Source of the DNA: Microcaldota archaeon
GTDB lineage: Archaea > Micrarchaeota > Micrarchaeia > Burarchaeales > Burarchaeaceae
NCBI GenBank assembly: GCA_003660965.1
Contig: QMVF01000002.1
Span: forward strand, 1 to 17,584
Length of the DNA: 17,584 bases
Direction: 5' to 3'
In this document: in pieces, positions 1 through 7,055 of the stretch
Numbering within the stretch: position 1 is the first letter of the stretch
Layout of the letters: the number at the start of each line of letters is the position of its first letter
Notes under the pieces: generated by a model
Seen by the model: the letters and a program-made list of their open reading frames with translations, nothing else
What the model was told of the DNA's origin: nothing
Databases searched by the model: none
Position numbers and translations under genes: made by a program

Positions 1-846
1 CTCATGGAACTGCTGAGTCCTGTACATAAAGTAGGCAACCGCTTCATTAGGAACCAATTTTTCCTCAACCATCTTCATGCAGCTAATTTCCTTCGCCCTG
101 CCCTGCTTCTTCCTCTGCTGCTCAACAGTCAAAACCCGCACTTTTCTGTCCTCTACCTCCCCAAATCTCGGGTGCCTTCCCTCACTCGCGTCAAAGAAAT
201 ACTCCAATTCCATTTGAGTAAACTCGCGCAGGCGCATCAATGCCTGCCTTGGCGCAATCTCATTCCTGAAGCTCTTTCCAATCTGCCCCACACCCAATGG
301 CAATTTCGAGCCAAGAGCCCTGAAAATCCTTGGGAAGTCTACAAAAATTCCCTGCGCAGTCTCAGGCCTCAAATAGCCCGTCTCATCACCCTTGGCACCA
401 ACCTTGGTTTCAAACATCAGCTTGAACCACGCAACCCTGAACTCCTTTGAGCCGCACTTTGGGCACTTGAACTCAAGCTTCTTAATGGCGGCTTCATACT
501 GCTCGGGCTTCTCAAGCGCCTCCGCATCTTCCACAATTGCATCAGCCGTGTCAGCCCATCCGCACTTCGCGCACCTCGCCATCATGTCCCCGAAATTATC
601 AACATGGCCGCTGGCCTTCAGCACAGCTGCGGGCAGAACAGATGCCCTCTCAATTTCGTAAAAGCCTTCCCGCCACAAAAACAGCTCGCGCCATGCATTC
701 TCCAACTTCCTCTTCATGGCAGCTCCCACTACTCCATAATCATAAAAGCCTGCCGTATGACCATAGATTTCATTGGCAGGCATAAGGAAATTCCGCTTCA
801 ATGCAACTGCCATTAACTCCTCTTGCACTTCATCTACCTCTTCCAT
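1..846 (-). CDS. glyS: Glycyl-tRNA synthetase, archaeal/eukaryotic type (5' part, runs off the left edge)
   Basis: Charges tRNA-Gly with glycine in the cytoplasm; class II aminoacyl-tRNA synthetase of the homodimeric archaeal/eukaryotic type. The frame is open without a stop from ATG at 846 to the window edge, giving the first 282 residues. Seen: an N-terminal catalytic start with YDYGVVG near residue 36, two zinc-type Cys pairs (C92/C95 and C128/C131), the family hallmark RPETAQGIF at about 160-168 and the motif 2 loop with FRNEIAPR near 193-200. Full-length members are usually 500-600 residues, so roughly half is missing because of the window edge, not a lesion. A box A lies at 863-873, about 22-24 nt upstream of the ATG, so the transcript is probably leaderless or nearly so. 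It is divergent from the lipoprotein gene. Identification is secure. Confidence 0.96.
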   Translation of the reverse strand, partial: MEEVDEVQEELMAVALKRNFLMPANEIYGHTAGFYDYGVVGAAMKRKLENAWRELFLWREGFYEIERASVLPAAVLKASGHVDNFGDMMARCAKCGWADTADAIVEDAEALEKPEQYEAAIKKLEFKCPKCGSKEFRVAWFKLMFETKVGAKGDETGYLRPETAQGIFVDFPRIFRALGSKLPLGVGQIGKSFRNEIAPRQALMRLREFTQMELEYFFDASEGRHPRFGEVEDRKVRVLTVEQQRKKQGRAKEISCMKMVEEKLVPNEAVAYFMYRTQQFHE

Positions 847-862
847 TTACTAATGTGCCATA

Positions 863-873
863 GGTTAAAAAGC
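863..873 (-). promoter_or_regulatory. Box A (TATA) of glyS
   Basis: Reads GCTTTTTAACC on the minus strand. Its centre is about 22-24 nt upstream of the glyS ATG at 846, the spacing expected between archaeal box A and the transcription start, implying little or no 5' leader. No Shine-Dalgarno sequence is visible before this ATG, which fits. Confidence 0.55.
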
Positions 874-922
874 TTGCACAGGCGCTCGGATCATGCGGCG
901 AAAACCGAAATATCGCATCCCT

Positions 923-932
923 CTTTTTAAGC
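923..932 (+). promoter_or_regulatory. Box A of the beta-propeller lipoprotein gene
   Basis: Reads CTTTTTAAGC. Its centre is about 35 nt before the ATG at 963, predicting a start of transcription near 953 and a short leader that carries the Shine-Dalgarno AGGTGATG at 953-960. With the glyS box A, this forms a divergent promoter in the 116-bp gap 847-962, which holds no other gene. Confidence 0.5.
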
Positions 933-962
933 TTTGGTGAAAATAGTTCTTCAGGTGATGCT

Positions 963-2939
963 ATGCGCAGATTACTCGCAATGGGTGCAATTCTGATGGC
1001 TGTAATGTTAATGCTCGGCTGCCCGGGCGCGCCTCCCGAAACCCCGCCAGGGAATGGTGGAGATGGGCAGGTAAAAGAGCCTTCTTCAGTAAACGGAGGC
1101 TTCACTTTTATGCAGGCTTCAGGTGAGATAGATATACAGGAAGCTCTAGATTCTGCCTACAAAGGCTATTACGGCTATAGTATAGGGGGCAGAGCGGCTG
1201 ATGCAGTGCCAGAGGCAGCGCCCACAACTGCAGAGGGCTGGGAAGAAACCGTTGATTCCGGAGCGCAGGCACCCTCAGATTACTCAACCACAAATGTACA
1301 GGTGGTTGGAGTTGATGAATTGGATATAGTTAAAGTGGACAGCCAGACCGGCACTGAGCTCTATGTTCTAAGCGGAGACATGCTCAACTTCCTAAATGCC
1401 TACCCGCCAGCTGATTTGGAAAGGTATGCAGAGGCTGAAACCGAATGGGGCGATGGAATTTATGAATACGATGACGTGGTAATAGCAATTTCCTATGATA
1501 AGATAGAGGCATTCAACAAGGATGATGGCGAGCGCGCATGGCACATTAACCTGAACTCAACCTACGTGGATTCACGCATGGTGGATGGAATAATCTACCT
1601 AGTTCTTCAGGAATACCCGTACGCACCCTACAGACCCATGCCTCTTGAGAGATGCGCAGGAGGAGTGTGCTCCTCACTTGTAATAGACTACACAAGCGTC
1701 TACATACCTCAGGGCATCAGTTCAGAAGTATTCTATGATGTGATTTCACTGGAGGCAAGTACTGGGGAGATTATGGACTCCAAGGCTTTCATGGGCCCAT
1801 ACTCCTCAACCCTCTACATGTCCCGCCAGAACCTGTATGTTGGAATGTACCAGCGCGAGTCTGAAACCAAGGTGCTCTTTGAATTCCTTCTTACAGACGG
1901 CTTGGGCATTCTGCCCCAGGAGCTGCAGGACAGACTTGAATACCTGGACTCGCTGGACATATCAGATGAAGCAAAAACTCTGGAGTTCAGCATTGCGCTT
2001 GAGCAGTGGATGAGCAGGGCAAGCGATGAGGAGGCTGCAAACCTGTTCAATGATCTGGAGGATGGGTTGGATGTATACATAACAGCCTACCCTGAGAAGC
2101 TTGAATATACGGGAATTGCGCGCATAGCCTATGAAGGTACGGGCGCTTTGAGCGAGCCTGACACAGGCATAGTGCCGGGCAGGCTGCTCAACCAGTTTGC
2201 AATGGATGAATACCAGAACAATTTGCGAGTAGCCGTGACTTATGGAAGCTGGAGCAATTCCGAGAACGGCGTGCTCGTACTCGACTCCAACATGAATGAG
2301 GTTGGAAGAGCGGTTGGACTGGCTGAGGGCGAGAGCGTGTATGCAGTGCGCTTCATAGGCCGCTACGGCTATGTCGTAACCTTCCGCCAGATAGACCCGC
2401 TGTTCATAATAGACCTCTACGATCCTTACAACCCCGAAGTAAAGGGAGAGCTCAAGGTACCCGGCTACTCAACCTACCTGCACCCAATAGGTGCAGACCA
2501 GCTGCTCGGAATTGGGAAGCAGGATGGGAATGTGAAGATTTCGCTCTTCGACATCTCCGATCCAACTGATCCAACCGAGCTGGACTCATTCATAATGGAT
2601 GAGTACTGGAGCGAGGCAATCTACAACCACCACGCATTCCTCCACTATGAGGCCAAGAACCTGGTGGTTCTGCCAATAGGCAGCTCTGACTACGTGTTCA
2701 GAGTAAAGGACGGGCAGATAAGCCTGCGCAAGATAATAAGGGAGGATGCGGTGCGCAACGTGTACATGGATGAATACCTGTACATAATCACAAATGATGA
2801 AGTGGTTGTGTACAACTTCGACACCTATGATGAGGTTGCGCGCGAAGACCTTGAGGGCTACACAAGCAGATGGTACGGCAGCGACATAGTGTATGAGGAA
2901 TTGCCGCCTGAGACAGATGCCAGCTCTGTAGAAGAGTAG
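963..2939 (+). CDS. Exported lipoprotein with C-terminal beta-propeller domain
   Basis: 658 residues. The N-terminus is a lipoprotein-type signal: MRRLL, a hydrophobic stretch, then the lipobox LMLGC with Cys20 as the likely lipidated residue, followed by a Pro/Gly-rich linker. The conserved entry to the domain is YSTTNVQVVGVDELDIVKVD at about 107-126, typical of the secreted beta-propeller family (Pfam Beta_propel, COG4880). Blade-like repeats follow to the C-terminus. The product should sit on the outer face of the cytoplasmic membrane; the family's molecular role is not established, with binding or scaffolding the usual assumption. The start is supported by AGGTGATG just upstream. The gene stands alone, with a T-rich tract behind its stop. 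Family assignment is strong; function is open. Confidence 0.88.
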   Translation: MRRLLAMGAILMAVMLMLGCPGAPPETPPGNGGDGQVKEPSSVNGGFTFMQASGEIDIQEALDSAYKGYYGYSIGGRAADAVPEAAPTTAEGWEETVDSGAQAPSDYSTTNVQVVGVDELDIVKVDSQTGTELYVLSGDMLNFLNAYPPADLERYAEAETEWGDGIYEYDDVVIAISYDKIEAFNKDDGERAWHINLNSTYVDSRMVDGIIYLVLQEYPYAPYRPMPLERCAGGVCSSLVIDYTSVYIPQGISSEVFYDVISLEASTGEIMDSKAFMGPYSSTLYMSRQNLYVGMYQRESETKVLFEFLLTDGLGILPQELQDRLEYLDSLDISDEAKTLEFSIALEQWMSRASDEEAANLFNDLEDGLDVYITAYPEKLEYTGIARIAYEGTGALSEPDTGIVPGRLLNQFAMDEYQNNLRVAVTYGSWSNSENGVLVLDSNMNEVGRAVGLAEGESVYAVRFIGRYGYVVTFRQIDPLFIIDLYDPYNPEVKGELKVPGYSTYLHPIGADQLLGIGKQDGNVKISLFDISDPTDPTELDSFIMDEYWSEAIYNHHAFLHYEAKNLVVLPIGSSDYVFRVKDGQISLRKIIREDAVRNVYMDEYLYIITNDEVVVYNFDTYDEVAREDLEGYTSRWYGSDIVYEELPPETDASSVEE

Positions 2940-2958
2940 CCTTTCCTTTCTTATTTTT
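2940..2958 (+). terminator. Probable T-rich archaeal terminator after the lipoprotein gene
   Basis: Directly after the TAG stop there is a pyrimidine-rich run ending in TTATTTTT at 2951-2958. Archaeal RNA polymerase often terminates at such T tracts without a hairpin. No stem-loop is obvious. The next gene has its own promoter. Confidence 0.4.
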
Positions 2959-2981
2959 CACCCGCACCCCACTCTGAAAGC

Positions 2982-3050
2982 GCTTAAAAAGCGCCCTGCC
3001 CAACTCACCTCGGGATTCGCATGGATGAAGATGCGCTTAGCTTTATAAAC
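2982..3050 (+). promoter_or_regulatory. Two candidate box A elements before the hicB-like gene
   Basis: GCTTAAAAAG at 2982-2991 lies about 34 nt before an ATG at 3021, and CTTTATAAAC at 3041-3050 lies about 35 nt before the in-frame ATG at 3081. The second is the better match to the window's box A consensus and falls inside the reading frame of the longer version, which argues for the shorter protein. Confidence 0.45.
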
Positions 3051-3080
3051 TGCGGGCTGGACAAACCTATAGGCGATGAA

Positions 3081-3257
3081 ATGAGGCGGCTACACGTAGT
3101 TCTGGAAAAGCAGGAGGAGGGAGGCTACACGACCTACGTACCCGAACTGCCTGGCTGTGTTTCACAGGGCGAAACTAAGGAGGAAGCCCTGCGCAACATA
3201 CGCGAGGCCAAGCAACTATACTTGGAAGAGTTCAGGCCTTCTCTTCCACTTCTCTAA
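3081..3257 (+). CDS. HicB-like protein (orphan antitoxin-type)
   Basis: 58 residues from ATG 3081; an in-frame ATG at 3021 would add 20 residues. The sequence YTTYVPELPGCVSQGETKEE followed by a helix with EALRNIREA is the typical HicB_like fold (partial RNase H-like) of HicAB type II toxin-antitoxin systems and of solitary HicB proteins. I prefer 3081 because HicB proteins begin with the first strand (here RRLHVVLEK) and because a box A (3041-3050) sits inside the longer frame. No HicA toxin (small dsRBD-like protein with a conserved His) is next to it, so it is an orphan here. Its last 26 nt overlap the 3' end of the convergent thrS, giving a tail (PSLPLL) encoded antisense to the synthetase. 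There is no DNA-binding tail, so autoregulation is doubtful. Confidence 0.75.
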   Translation: MRRLHVVLEKQEEGGYTTYVPELPGCVSQGETKEEALRNIREAKQLYLEEFRPSLPLL

Positions 3258-4884
3258 CGACGTTTTTGATAAAATCGTCTGTCTTTTCATTACTTATCTC
3301 TCCCTTACGTGTCCTGACTTGTAGTGTTCCACTACTCATCTCCTTATCTCCTATTACGAGCATGTAGGGTACTTTTTCCATCTGTGCTTTACGTATTCTA
3401 TAGCCTATCGTGTTCATGCTTTCATCTACTGCCACTCTGAGCCCCGCATTCTCCATCTTCTTACGCAATTCATGTGCAAAGGCAGAATGCCCGTCATTAA
3501 CCGGTAACAAGCTAACTTGTAGTGGAGAGAGCCAGAGAGGCATTGCACCCCCATAGTGCTCAATCAAGACTCCCATGAACCTTTCAAGCGTTCCGAGCAA
3601 TGCACGATGAATCATTATGGGCGTATGCTTCTCACCATCTGCACCCTCATACGTGGCTCCGAACCTGGCTGGCATTTGGAAGTCAAGCTGAATCGTGCCG
3701 CACTGCCAATTCCTTCCGTGTGAATCCTTTATCTGTATGTCTATTTTCGGTCCATAGAATGCCCCTTCACCCTCCTTAATTCCATATGGAACGCTTTTTG
3801 CCTGCAGGGCTTCTGCAAGCGCCTTCTCAGCATGACTCCACTGTTCATCACTTCCCATGGCCTTCGAAGGCTTCGTGCTCAGATCAACCGTGTACTCGAA
3901 CTTGAAAACCCTCTCATATATGTACTTCATGAAATCTATCAGGCCTATAAGCTCATCCTTGAGTTGCTCTGGCGTAACGAATATGTGCGAGTCATCCTGA
4001 CTGAATTTCCTCACTCTCGTCATTCCAGTTAGTGAGCCCGTAGGTTCATTCCGATGCAATACTGCAAAATCGGCAATCCTTAAGGGAAGGTCCCTATAGC
4101 TGCGTAGTGAGTTCATATAGATTAGCAGATGCGAGGGACAGTTCATGGGTTTAAGACTGAATTCACGCTCATCAACTTCGAGATTAAACATATGCTCCTT
4201 GAAGTGGTCCCAGTGGCCCGAAGTCTCCCATAACTTCTTGTCGTACATCAGCGGCGTAATCACTTCTTGATATCCTCTTCGACGGTATTCCTCTCTCAAA
4301 AAGCCCAATAGTGAATTATATACTATTGTACCTTTGGGAAGGAAGAACGGCGTGCCTGGACTTGATTCGTGCATCATGAAGAGGTCAAGCTCCCTGCCGA
4401 GCTTCCTATGGTCCTTGTCTTTCGAATACACCTCTTTCTTCTTAGGCTTCTTACCTCCTTTTCTTGGAGGCTCTTGTTTTTCAGAATCATCTCTTTTGGA
4501 TGCTTTCTCTGCTTCCTTTCTTAAGCCATCTGCCTTCGGCTCATCCATTCCACTCATCAGCAATAACACTGTCTTTGTGCCCTTCTCATCTCCGATCCAT
4601 GAATCTCTAGCTTCTTCGATTGCGGCTAGGCACTGCTGCGGATAACACCTGAGCGCCCTCACTAGCTCATCATATCTGCTCTCCCGCGGATCCGTTTTCA
4701 GGAGCATGTCCAATTCCTTTCGAATCTCCATCCTAACGATTCTGCTTCGCTCTCTGAATGAGAAAAAGTCCGTAATCGGATTCTTGCGCAAAAAGTCAAG
4801 CTCCGCCCTATTTTTAGCTATTGCTTGAACAATAGAATCATAATCACCCGACATCTTCATTTTTCCCATCACTAGTTCGACCAT
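3232..4884 (-). CDS. thrS: Threonyl-tRNA synthetase with atypical N-terminus (no TGS or editing domain)
   Basis: 550 residues. From about residue 157 it is a canonical class II ThrRS core of bacterial/eukaryotic type: DHRKLGRELDLF, TSGHWDHFKEHMF (221-233), zinc ligands C249, H300 and H426, motif 2 HRNEPTGSLTG (277-287), QDDSHIF, motif 3 IHRALLGTLERF (425-436), then an anticodon-binding domain from about 450. The usual N-terminus (TGS plus an editing domain with HxxxH and C-x-H motifs, about 240 residues) is absent. Instead there are about 125 residues of predicted helix and a lysine/proline-rich charged linker (about 126-156). Without editing, mischarged Ser-tRNA-Thr would not be cleared in cis. 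The start has an excellent Shine-Dalgarno (GAGGTGAT) overlapping the upstream gene's stop. It is the last gene of the radical SAM operon. It may be the housekeeping enzyme, a resistance copy or a pathway enzyme. Confidence 0.93.
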   Translation of the reverse strand: MVELVMGKMKMSGDYDSIVQAIAKNRAELDFLRKNPITDFFSFRERSRIVRMEIRKELDMLLKTDPRESRYDELVRALRCYPQQCLAAIEEARDSWIGDEKGTKTVLLLMSGMDEPKADGLRKEAEKASKRDDSEKQEPPRKGGKKPKKKEVYSKDKDHRKLGRELDLFMMHESSPGTPFFLPKGTIVYNSLLGFLREEYRRRGYQEVITPLMYDKKLWETSGHWDHFKEHMFNLEVDEREFSLKPMNCPSHLLIYMNSLRSYRDLPLRIADFAVLHRNEPTGSLTGMTRVRKFSQDDSHIFVTPEQLKDELIGLIDFMKYIYERVFKFEYTVDLSTKPSKAMGSDEQWSHAEKALAEALQAKSVPYGIKEGEGAFYGPKIDIQIKDSHGRNWQCGTIQLDFQMPARFGATYEGADGEKHTPIMIHRALLGTLERFMGVLIEHYGGAMPLWLSPLQVSLLPVNDGHSAFAHELRKKMENAGLRVAVDESMNTIGYRIRKAQMEKVPYMLVIGDKEMSSGTLQVRTRKGEISNEKTDDFIKNVVREVEEKA

Positions 4885-4887
4885 TCA

Positions 4888-4895
4888 ATCACCTC
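4888..4895 (-). promoter_or_regulatory. Strong Shine-Dalgarno of thrS overlapping the preceding stop
   Basis: GAGGTGAT on the minus strand is a full match to the archaeal anti-SD. It ends 3 nt before the thrS ATG at 4884 and overlaps the TGA (4896-4894) of the upstream SPASM gene, so translation of the two genes is probably coupled. Confidence 0.7.
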
Positions 4896-6021
4896 ACCTG
4901 CCACCTTCTTTCCTTTCAACAATATTCAACGGTACAAATATGAATGCCTTGGCATCAAGCACCCGCATATCGAGCATGGCACAGGTTTTGCAGCACTCCC
5001 AGAGTCCCGTGGTGTCCAGAGAAGCCCGCATATCCTGGTACATCTCATTGTTCCAGATAGTTCTCAAATCCTCTCGATAAATATTCCCCATGACCGGTGC
5101 ATCTACATGACAACACGGCGTAACATCACCGTTCGGCTCTATGTTTATCTGCCTCCAAAGGAACTCACAATTTCTTCTCTTCTCTCCACTCTCCTCATAT
5201 CTGAACACATCTCTCTTCAGATCAAACGGTTCCTGATATTTCGTCTGTAGCCCAAACCTTCTTGCCATGCTCACTGCCTGAGTTATGAATATATTCGCCC
5301 GTTCTTGGTCGAACAGGAGAGAATATTTTATGAATTCAGGGTCGAGAACCATGAGGTTGAAGCCCTTCACTCTATCAACCCCCAGCTCCTTTCCAAGCCG
5401 CACCATATCCGGAAGCTCATGAATGTTCGTAGTCATAAGAACTGCCTGTATCGTTACGGTCGGCCTTCTAAATCCATCTTCCTGCTGATACTTTGCAACA
5501 TACTCATCTCTCACTCTGGTAGCTGCCCGTATATTCTCCTTCACTTGCTCAAACCTCGCGCCATTCCTTATTGCCTCAAACGTACGCTTGCTTGCGCCAT
5601 CAAATGAGAACTTAACATCTCTCAAAAGATGAATCAGCCCACTTGTTTTTTCCTCTGTCAATAACGTTCCGTTAGTAGTCAGGTTCAATCTTACTCCAAA
5701 CCGCTCCATAACTTCTAACATCCCCTCAAAATATGGAGTCATGAGCGGCTCTCCCTTAACTGTCGGATGAAACTCCTCAGCAGCAGGGAACAGCTGCTCC
5801 GCAACATCCTTAAATTTGTCAAAAGGAAGCCTCTCGCTTTCTACTTTCTCCTGACCGTGATACTTGCACATCTCACAGGCTAGGTTACACTGCGTAGTCG
5901 TAGTTATTGTCGTCCGTGTTGGCATCCCCTTATTTATGGGTGATCTGGTTCTCTCTGATTCTGCGACCAAACGCGCATTCTGCTCCTTCAATCGCACCAG
6001 TTTAGGTTGGAATTTCCTCAT
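4894..6021 (-). CDS. Radical SAM/SPASM protein 1 of the thrS operon
   Basis: 375 residues. The radical SAM 4Fe-4S motif is CNLACEMC (C45, C49, C52), followed by the SAM-binding GEP (90-92) and the TTNGT strand (115-119). The C-terminal SPASM-type region has Cys at 285, 303, 304, 344 and 347 in the order C-CC-C-x2-C with GNIYREDLRTIW between, the usual site for an auxiliary Fe-S cluster. SPASM enzymes modify peptides or proteins (thioether, C-C or epimerisation chemistry) or small molecules; the substrate here is unknown. It is clearly paralogous to the next gene upstream: both have PF-KFK--A-LFPAA followed by E--TV-GEPL. Start ATG 6021 lies 5 nt after the upstream stop, with AGGTAGATGAT before it; its end is 9 nt from thrS. 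No precursor peptide is seen nearby. A protein-modifying or tRNA-related role are both possible. Confidence 0.88.
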   Translation of the reverse strand: MRKFQPKLVRLKEQNARLVAESERTRSPINKGMPTRTTITTTTQCNLACEMCKYHGQEKVESERLPFDKFKDVAEQLFPAAEEFHPTVKGEPLMTPYFEGMLEVMERFGVRLNLTTNGTLLTEEKTSGLIHLLRDVKFSFDGASKRTFEAIRNGARFEQVKENIRAATRVRDEYVAKYQQEDGFRRPTVTIQAVLMTTNIHELPDMVRLGKELGVDRVKGFNLMVLDPEFIKYSLLFDQERANIFITQAVSMARRFGLQTKYQEPFDLKRDVFRYEESGEKRRNCEFLWRQINIEPNGDVTPCCHVDAPVMGNIYREDLRTIWNNEMYQDMRASLDTTGLWECCKTCAMLDMRVLDAKAFIFVPLNIVERKEGGR

Positions 6022-6026
6022 ATCAT

Positions 6027-7055
6027 CTACCTTTCGTGTACGAAATCCCCTTCACCGTACTCCTTTCCGCCTCCCCTATACGCCTCTACAAGCAAACAAG
6101 TTTTACACGCTGCTGGCTCCTTAGCCGTATTCAGCTTCTTTCGCAAATCCTGATATTCCTCTCCATTCCATACGCTTGCGAAACCTTTTTCAAACGCATT
6201 GCCCATGACCATATGCTTCGGATGACAGCACGAAATTACCGTTCCATCTACCTGCACCCAGCCTTCCTGCCACAAGAAATGGCAGATCTTACGTCCTTCC
6301 TTCCGTCTTTTTTCTTTACCAAATCTCCTAGGGAACTTTGATTCCAAGCCTAGCTCCTTTGCAAGCGCTTCTGCTTCTTCCAAATATTGATTAGCGATTT
6401 CTTGATGGAACCAAAGGGTCCTCTTCCTACCGCTTAAATTGCATGCTATCATATGCTGGGCCTTCACCCTCTCAACCCCCAATCGATAAGCCATTCTCAC
6501 AATATCTGGCAGTTGCGCTATGTTATCTATTGAAATCACTGTCTGAAGCGTAACCTTTGGCCTATTAGTAGAATGCTCTCTTAATCGTATAAATCTCTCG
6601 ATGTTTCTCATGACTCCTTCAAAATCAGACCCCAAGGACAACCTTTCAAACATCTCTTTAGTCGCTCCATTTACAGAAAATCTCACAGAACCAAGTACAT
6701 GCATCACCCTGGCAGCCATATCCCCATCCAGCAAGGTACCATTTGTCGTAAGCTTCATCATAGTGCTGTGCTTTTCCAATAACGGAACAATATCCAAAAA
6801 ATAACTCGTAGTGAGCGGTTCTCCCTCTACCGTGGTGTGATATTCTTTTGCAGCTGGGAAAAGTTCATCTGCTAGGCGCTTGAACTTTTCAAAAGGCATC
6901 TCTCCGTATCTCCCGATATTTGAAAAACAATCTGGACATCTTAGGTTGCACCTATCCGTAGATGATATGAACACGGTTACTGGCATCGCATCATTTCGCG
7001 GAGCCTGTTTTGCTCTCGCCGAAAGCGCGTGTTGCTCATTTAGGGCCTTTATCAT
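6027..7055 (-). CDS. Radical SAM/SPASM protein 2 of the thrS operon
   Basis: 342 residues from ATG 7055 (TTG at 7085 would add ten; ATG 7058 one). CNLRCPDC gives the Fe-S cysteines at 36, 40 and 43; GEP follows at about 78-80. The C-terminal part has CHFLWQEGWVQVDGTVISCC (258, 276, 277) then C317 and C320, the same C-CC-C-x2-C layout as its paralogue downstream, with GNAFEKGFASVW in between. The start is chosen because AGAGGA lies just upstream of the tandem ATGs, and it makes a 20-nt overlap with the end of the MoaA-like gene. A tandem duplication followed by divergence explains the pair; they may act as successive enzymes or as a heterodimer. Substrate unknown. Confidence 0.87.
   Translation of the reverse strand: MIKALNEQHALSARAKQAPRNDAMPVTVFISSTDRCNLRCPDCFSNIGRYGEMPFEKFKRLADELFPAAKEYHTTVEGEPLTTSYFLDIVPLLEKHSTMMKLTTNGTLLDGDMAARVMHVLGSVRFSVNGATKEMFERLSLGSDFEGVMRNIERFIRLREHSTNRPKVTLQTVISIDNIAQLPDIVRMAYRLGVERVKAQHMIACNLSGRKRTLWFHQEIANQYLEEAEALAKELGLESKFPRRFGKEKRRKEGRKICHFLWQEGWVQVDGTVISCCHPKHMVMGNAFEKGFASVWNGEEYQDLRKKLNTAKEPAACKTCLLVEAYRGGGKEYGEGDFVHER

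Noticed and set aside
4-450. Open frame on the + strand over the left end
   Set aside because: It is antisense to glyS, whose 282 residues match GlyRS throughout, including RPETAQGIF and both Cys pairs.
3021-3080. Extra 20 residues at the start of the HicB-like protein
   Set aside because: The stretch contains a good box A (3041-3050) and does not resemble HicB; kept only as an alternative start.
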